Assembly (NCBI GenBank): GCA_013816685.1 | Contig: JACDDX010000068.1 | Location: 1-7,932 of the forward strand | Direction of reading: 5' to 3' | From: Gemmatimonadales bacterium | GTDB taxonomy: Bacteria > Gemmatimonadota > Gemmatimonadetes > Gemmatimonadales > GWC2-71-9 | DNA length: 7,932 nucleotides | Shown: positions 6,512-7,932 of the stretch, in pieces | Numbering within the stretch: the stretch's first letter is position 1 | Layout: every line of letters begins with the position of its first letter | Notes under the pieces: generated by a model | What the model saw: the letters and a program-made list of their open reading frames with translations, nothing else | Told to the model about the DNA's origin: nothing | Database searches by the model: none | Program-made: the position numbers and the translations under genes

Positions 6512-6604
6512 AGGTACGTGCAAACGTGATATTGGTTGCGTACGTGTTCAATGCCTGACGGCATTACGCTCGCAGGAGCGTGACGCCTTGAAGGCATGAC
6601 CTCA
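6510..6604. other. Structured inverted-repeat element (three-way junction)
   Basis: These 95 bases can fold with hardly any unpaired junction. The closing stem is TGAGGT (6510-6515) with ACCTCA (6599-6604). Directly inside, ACGTGCAA (6516-6523) pairs with TTGC (6536-6539) plus ACGT (6542-6545), with a 2-base bulge and a 12-base loop. A 5-base linker then leads to the long hairpin 6551-6597, and one base (6598) separates it from the closing stem. It begins 3 bp beyond the stop of the alpha/beta hydrolase gene. It could be a small structured RNA, a 3'-end element of the hydrolase transcript, or a non-autonomous mobile repeat. No target-site duplication is visible at its ends and no U-tract follows a stem, so neither a transposon nor an intrinsic terminator is shown. 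Confidence 0.45.
6551..6597. repeat. 47-bp imperfect palindrome
   Basis: The left arm (6551-6571) and right arm (6576-6597) flank a GCAG loop. Paired blocks are ATGCCT/AGGCAT (6551-6556 with 6592-6597), GGC/GCC (6560-6562 with 6585-6587), and ACGCTC/GAGCGT (6566-6571 with 6576-6581). An internal loop and two imperfect pairs separate them. The same bases can instead form three small adjacent hairpins: AATGCC-TGAC-GGCATT, ACGCTC-GCAG-GAGCGT and GCCTT-G-AAGGC. The pairing is seen directly; the function is unknown. REP-like extragenic palindromes look like this, but only one copy is in the window. Confidence 0.65.
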
Positions 6605-6607
6605 AGT

Positions 6608-7552
6608 TTATCGTCCGTCGGCCCGACGCAGGAAACGCACGACCTCGCCCGCGACGATCGCCGGCTGCTCGAGATGCGGCAGATGCGCCGCCGAGTCGAC
6701 TGGCACGAACCGCGCGCGCGGCATGGCGGCGCGCAGTGCCCGGCTTCCGGCGAAAGGGGCAGCCCGGTCCTCGCGGCCCCACACGATCAGCACCGGACGG
6801 GCCTGGGCCCCGAGTGCCCGGAGCTCCGCCGCCTGACGCGGCGCCTCGGCGATCGCCACCCGGGTGCGCCGCAGGGCCTCGCGCGTTCCCCTGAACTGCT
6901 GCTGCACCCGATAGCGACTCACCCAGTCCGGGTGCCGCTCCGGGTGCAGGAAGTCGTCGAGCTGCCCGGTGGCCATCGCCTCGGTGCCGCCGCGGTCCAC
7001 CATGTACGTGGTCCAGGCCTGCGGTGAGCGTTCCTCCGGCGGCAGCGGCCGTCCGGTATTGAACACGGGGTCCACGTAGATCAGCGAGCGTACCCGATCC
7101 GGATGGCGGGCCGTGAAGCTGGTCGCGACCGTGCCGCCGAACGAGAGCCCGGCGAGGTCCACGGGCTTCCGGATGTGCAGCGAGTCGAGCAGGCCGCCGA
7201 GCTGGCGGACGAACAGCGACTGGTCGTAGCTGGCATCGGGGCGGTCGGACCACCCGCGCCCGTAATAGTCATAGCGAAGCACCCGAAACCCCGCCCCGGC
7301 CAGGCGCTGATACAGCGAATCCCAGATGTAGGCCGGAACCGAGAACCCCGCCGCCAGGACCACCACCTGACCGGTGTCCGGGCCGGCGATCTCGACGTGG
7401 GTCACCCCATCGTCCAGCCTGAGGAATCTGCCCGCTATGCCGGACCGCGCGGCGGCGTCGAGCGTGCGGCGCTCGGGGTCCTGTGCGTGTGCCGAGGAGG
7501 CGGCGAGCGCTGCGACGAACAGGAGAGTGACTCTCCAATGAAGCAACCGCAT
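6608..7552 (-). CDS. Secreted alpha/beta hydrolase
   Basis: This 314-residue alpha/beta-fold hydrolase has a clear Sec signal peptide (MRLLHWRVTLLFVAALAASSAHA, probable cleavage after A23). The catalytic triad is S137 in the nucleophile elbow GLSFGG, D262 in VWGRED, and H290 in DSAAHLPHLEQP. VVVLAAGFSVPAYIWDSL (63-80) supplies the oxyanion region, and RYDYYGRGWSDRP (93-105) is typical of the peptidase S33/proline iminopeptidase-like and meta-cleavage hydrolase groups. The substrate is unknown; ester or C-C bond hydrolysis is expected. I chose ATG at 7552 because the signal peptide begins exactly there; the frame stays open to 7672, but the extra 40 residues are basic, non-conserved-looking and would bury the signal peptide. 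No strong ribosome-binding site precedes it. It appears to be a single-gene unit; the remnant/inverted-repeat region lies downstream. Confidence 0.87.
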   Translation of the reverse strand: MRLLHWRVTLLFVAALAASSAHAQDPERRTLDAAARSGIAGRFLRLDDGVTHVEIAGPDTGQVVVLAAGFSVPAYIWDSLYQRLAGAGFRVLRYDYYGRGWSDRPDASYDQSLFVRQLGGLLDSLHIRKPVDLAGLSFGGTVATSFTARHPDRVRSLIYVDPVFNTGRPLPPEERSPQAWTTYMVDRGGTEAMATGQLDDFLHPERHPDWVSRYRVQQQFRGTREALRRTRVAIAEAPRQAAELRALGAQARPVLIVWGREDRAAPFAGSRALRAAMPRARFVPVDSAAHLPHLEQPAIVAGEVVRFLRRADGR

Positions 7553-7794
7553 GAATCTGCGCCGTTTGAATGGAGAGAGCGTGCACGACGCGTCGAGGAT
7601 CCGGTCATGAGCGGGCATCCGGCATTTTACGGCGGTGGTCGAGGTGCCGCCAGCGATGGTAATGCGCGCCAAGAAAGTCGAGGGTAGTGACCCATCAGCG
7701 GCGAGCTCGGACGCGCGGTGGAGCGGATGGTCGTCGTGCTGCCGCCCATGGAGTTCCGGTGAATCACAACTTGGCGATCAGGGCTGCCCGATAG

Positions 7795-7932
7795 CGACGC
7801 GGTGTCCACGGACGCCAAACTCCGGCGGCGGCACCCGGCGCGGCCGAGCTGTGCTTCCGGGAGGACGAGGTCGACCGGCTGCACGCAGCGTGGGCGGCGC
7901 GGGGGATTCGCATCGCGCAGGCGCCGACGGAC
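7795..7932 (+). pseudogene. VOC/glyoxalase-like fragment, no start, cut by window edge
   Basis: In the frame starting at 7795 the translation from about 7831 reads APGAAELCFREDEVDRLH, then AAWAARGIRIAQAPTD, and runs off the right edge. This is the typical start of the second half of a small VOC/glyoxalase-superfamily protein: a strand (AELCFRED), the VDRLHAAWAARGI helix, and an A-P-T-D turn before the usual conserved D-P-x-G-H region. An in-frame TAG at 7792-7794 closes the frame upstream, and there is no ATG, GTG or TTG between it and the edge. I cannot find the first half of the fold in any frame upstream. It is therefore a truncated or frameshifted gene, or the window contains a sequence error. 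The family call is from pattern recognition. Confidence 0.5.

Noticed and set aside
6551..6597. Intrinsic terminator for the hydrolase gene
   Set aside because: No run of T follows the hairpin when read leftwards; the next bases are mixed.
6510..6604. tRNA-like cloverleaf, including a GTTCAA that resembles a T-loop
   Set aside because: There are only two inner stems, the GTTCAA lies in an unpaired linker, the closing stem is 6 bp, and no anticodon arm is seen.
6510..6604. Integron attC site
   Set aside because: The ends lack the conserved RYYYAAC and GTTRRRY core sites, and no cassette or integrase gene is present.
7553..7672. Longer hydrolase form using the open frame up to 7672
   Set aside because: It would place about 40 basic residues before an obvious signal peptide that begins with its own ATG at 7552.
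7627..7884. 85-residue minus-strand open frame at the right end
   Set aside because: No recognisable domain, no ribosome-binding site, and it overlaps the VOC-like fragment on the plus strand, which has better family resemblance.

Overview
This window is high-GC bacterial DNA (by eye roughly two-thirds G+C, with strong G/C preference at third codon positions). Genes are tightly packed and carry secretion signals of the ordinary Sec type. The mix of a PKD/PxKF surface protein, PhnB-like VOC proteins, secreted esterases and an AlkK-like acyl-CoA ligase fits a soil or sediment heterotroph. Gemmatimonadota is my best guess, but there is no rRNA or other phylogenetic marker, so the assignment is weak.

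Layout. 1-851 (+): C-terminal part of a secreted PKD-like/PxKF protein that enters from the left edge. 4692-841 (-): a close-packed run transcribed leftwards, made of a PhnB-like VOC protein, a secreted PHB-depolymerase/LpqC-type esterase, an AMP-forming acyl-CoA ligase and a glycerophosphodiester phosphodiesterase. Gaps are 37 bp and 3 bp, then a 4-bp GTGA overlap, so this is probably one operon. 4693-4766: divergent promoter region containing two small palindromes. 4767-5420 (+): pdxH. 5424-6392 (-): a PanE/ApbA-family ketopantoate reductase-like enzyme, convergent with pdxH across only 3 bp. 6393-6607: a gene-poor, clearly AT-richer gap that holds the C-terminal remnant of a PIN-domain toxin-like gene and a compact inverted-repeat element able to fold as a three-way junction. 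6608-7552 (-): secreted alpha/beta hydrolase. 7553-7794: no gene or clear signal that I can support. 7795-7932 (+): fragment of a second VOC/glyoxalase-like protein that has no usable start codon and runs off the right edge.

How the genes may work together. PdxH makes the cofactor pyridoxal 5'-phosphate and is housekeeping. The leftward run joins an exported ester hydrolase, a cytoplasmic carboxylate-activating ligase and a cytoplasmic phosphodiesterase, which would suit salvage of ester- or lipid-derived acids; this is inference from gene order only. I see no CRISPR array, phage module, complete transposon or recognised defence system. The part least explained by ordinary genes is 6428-6604.
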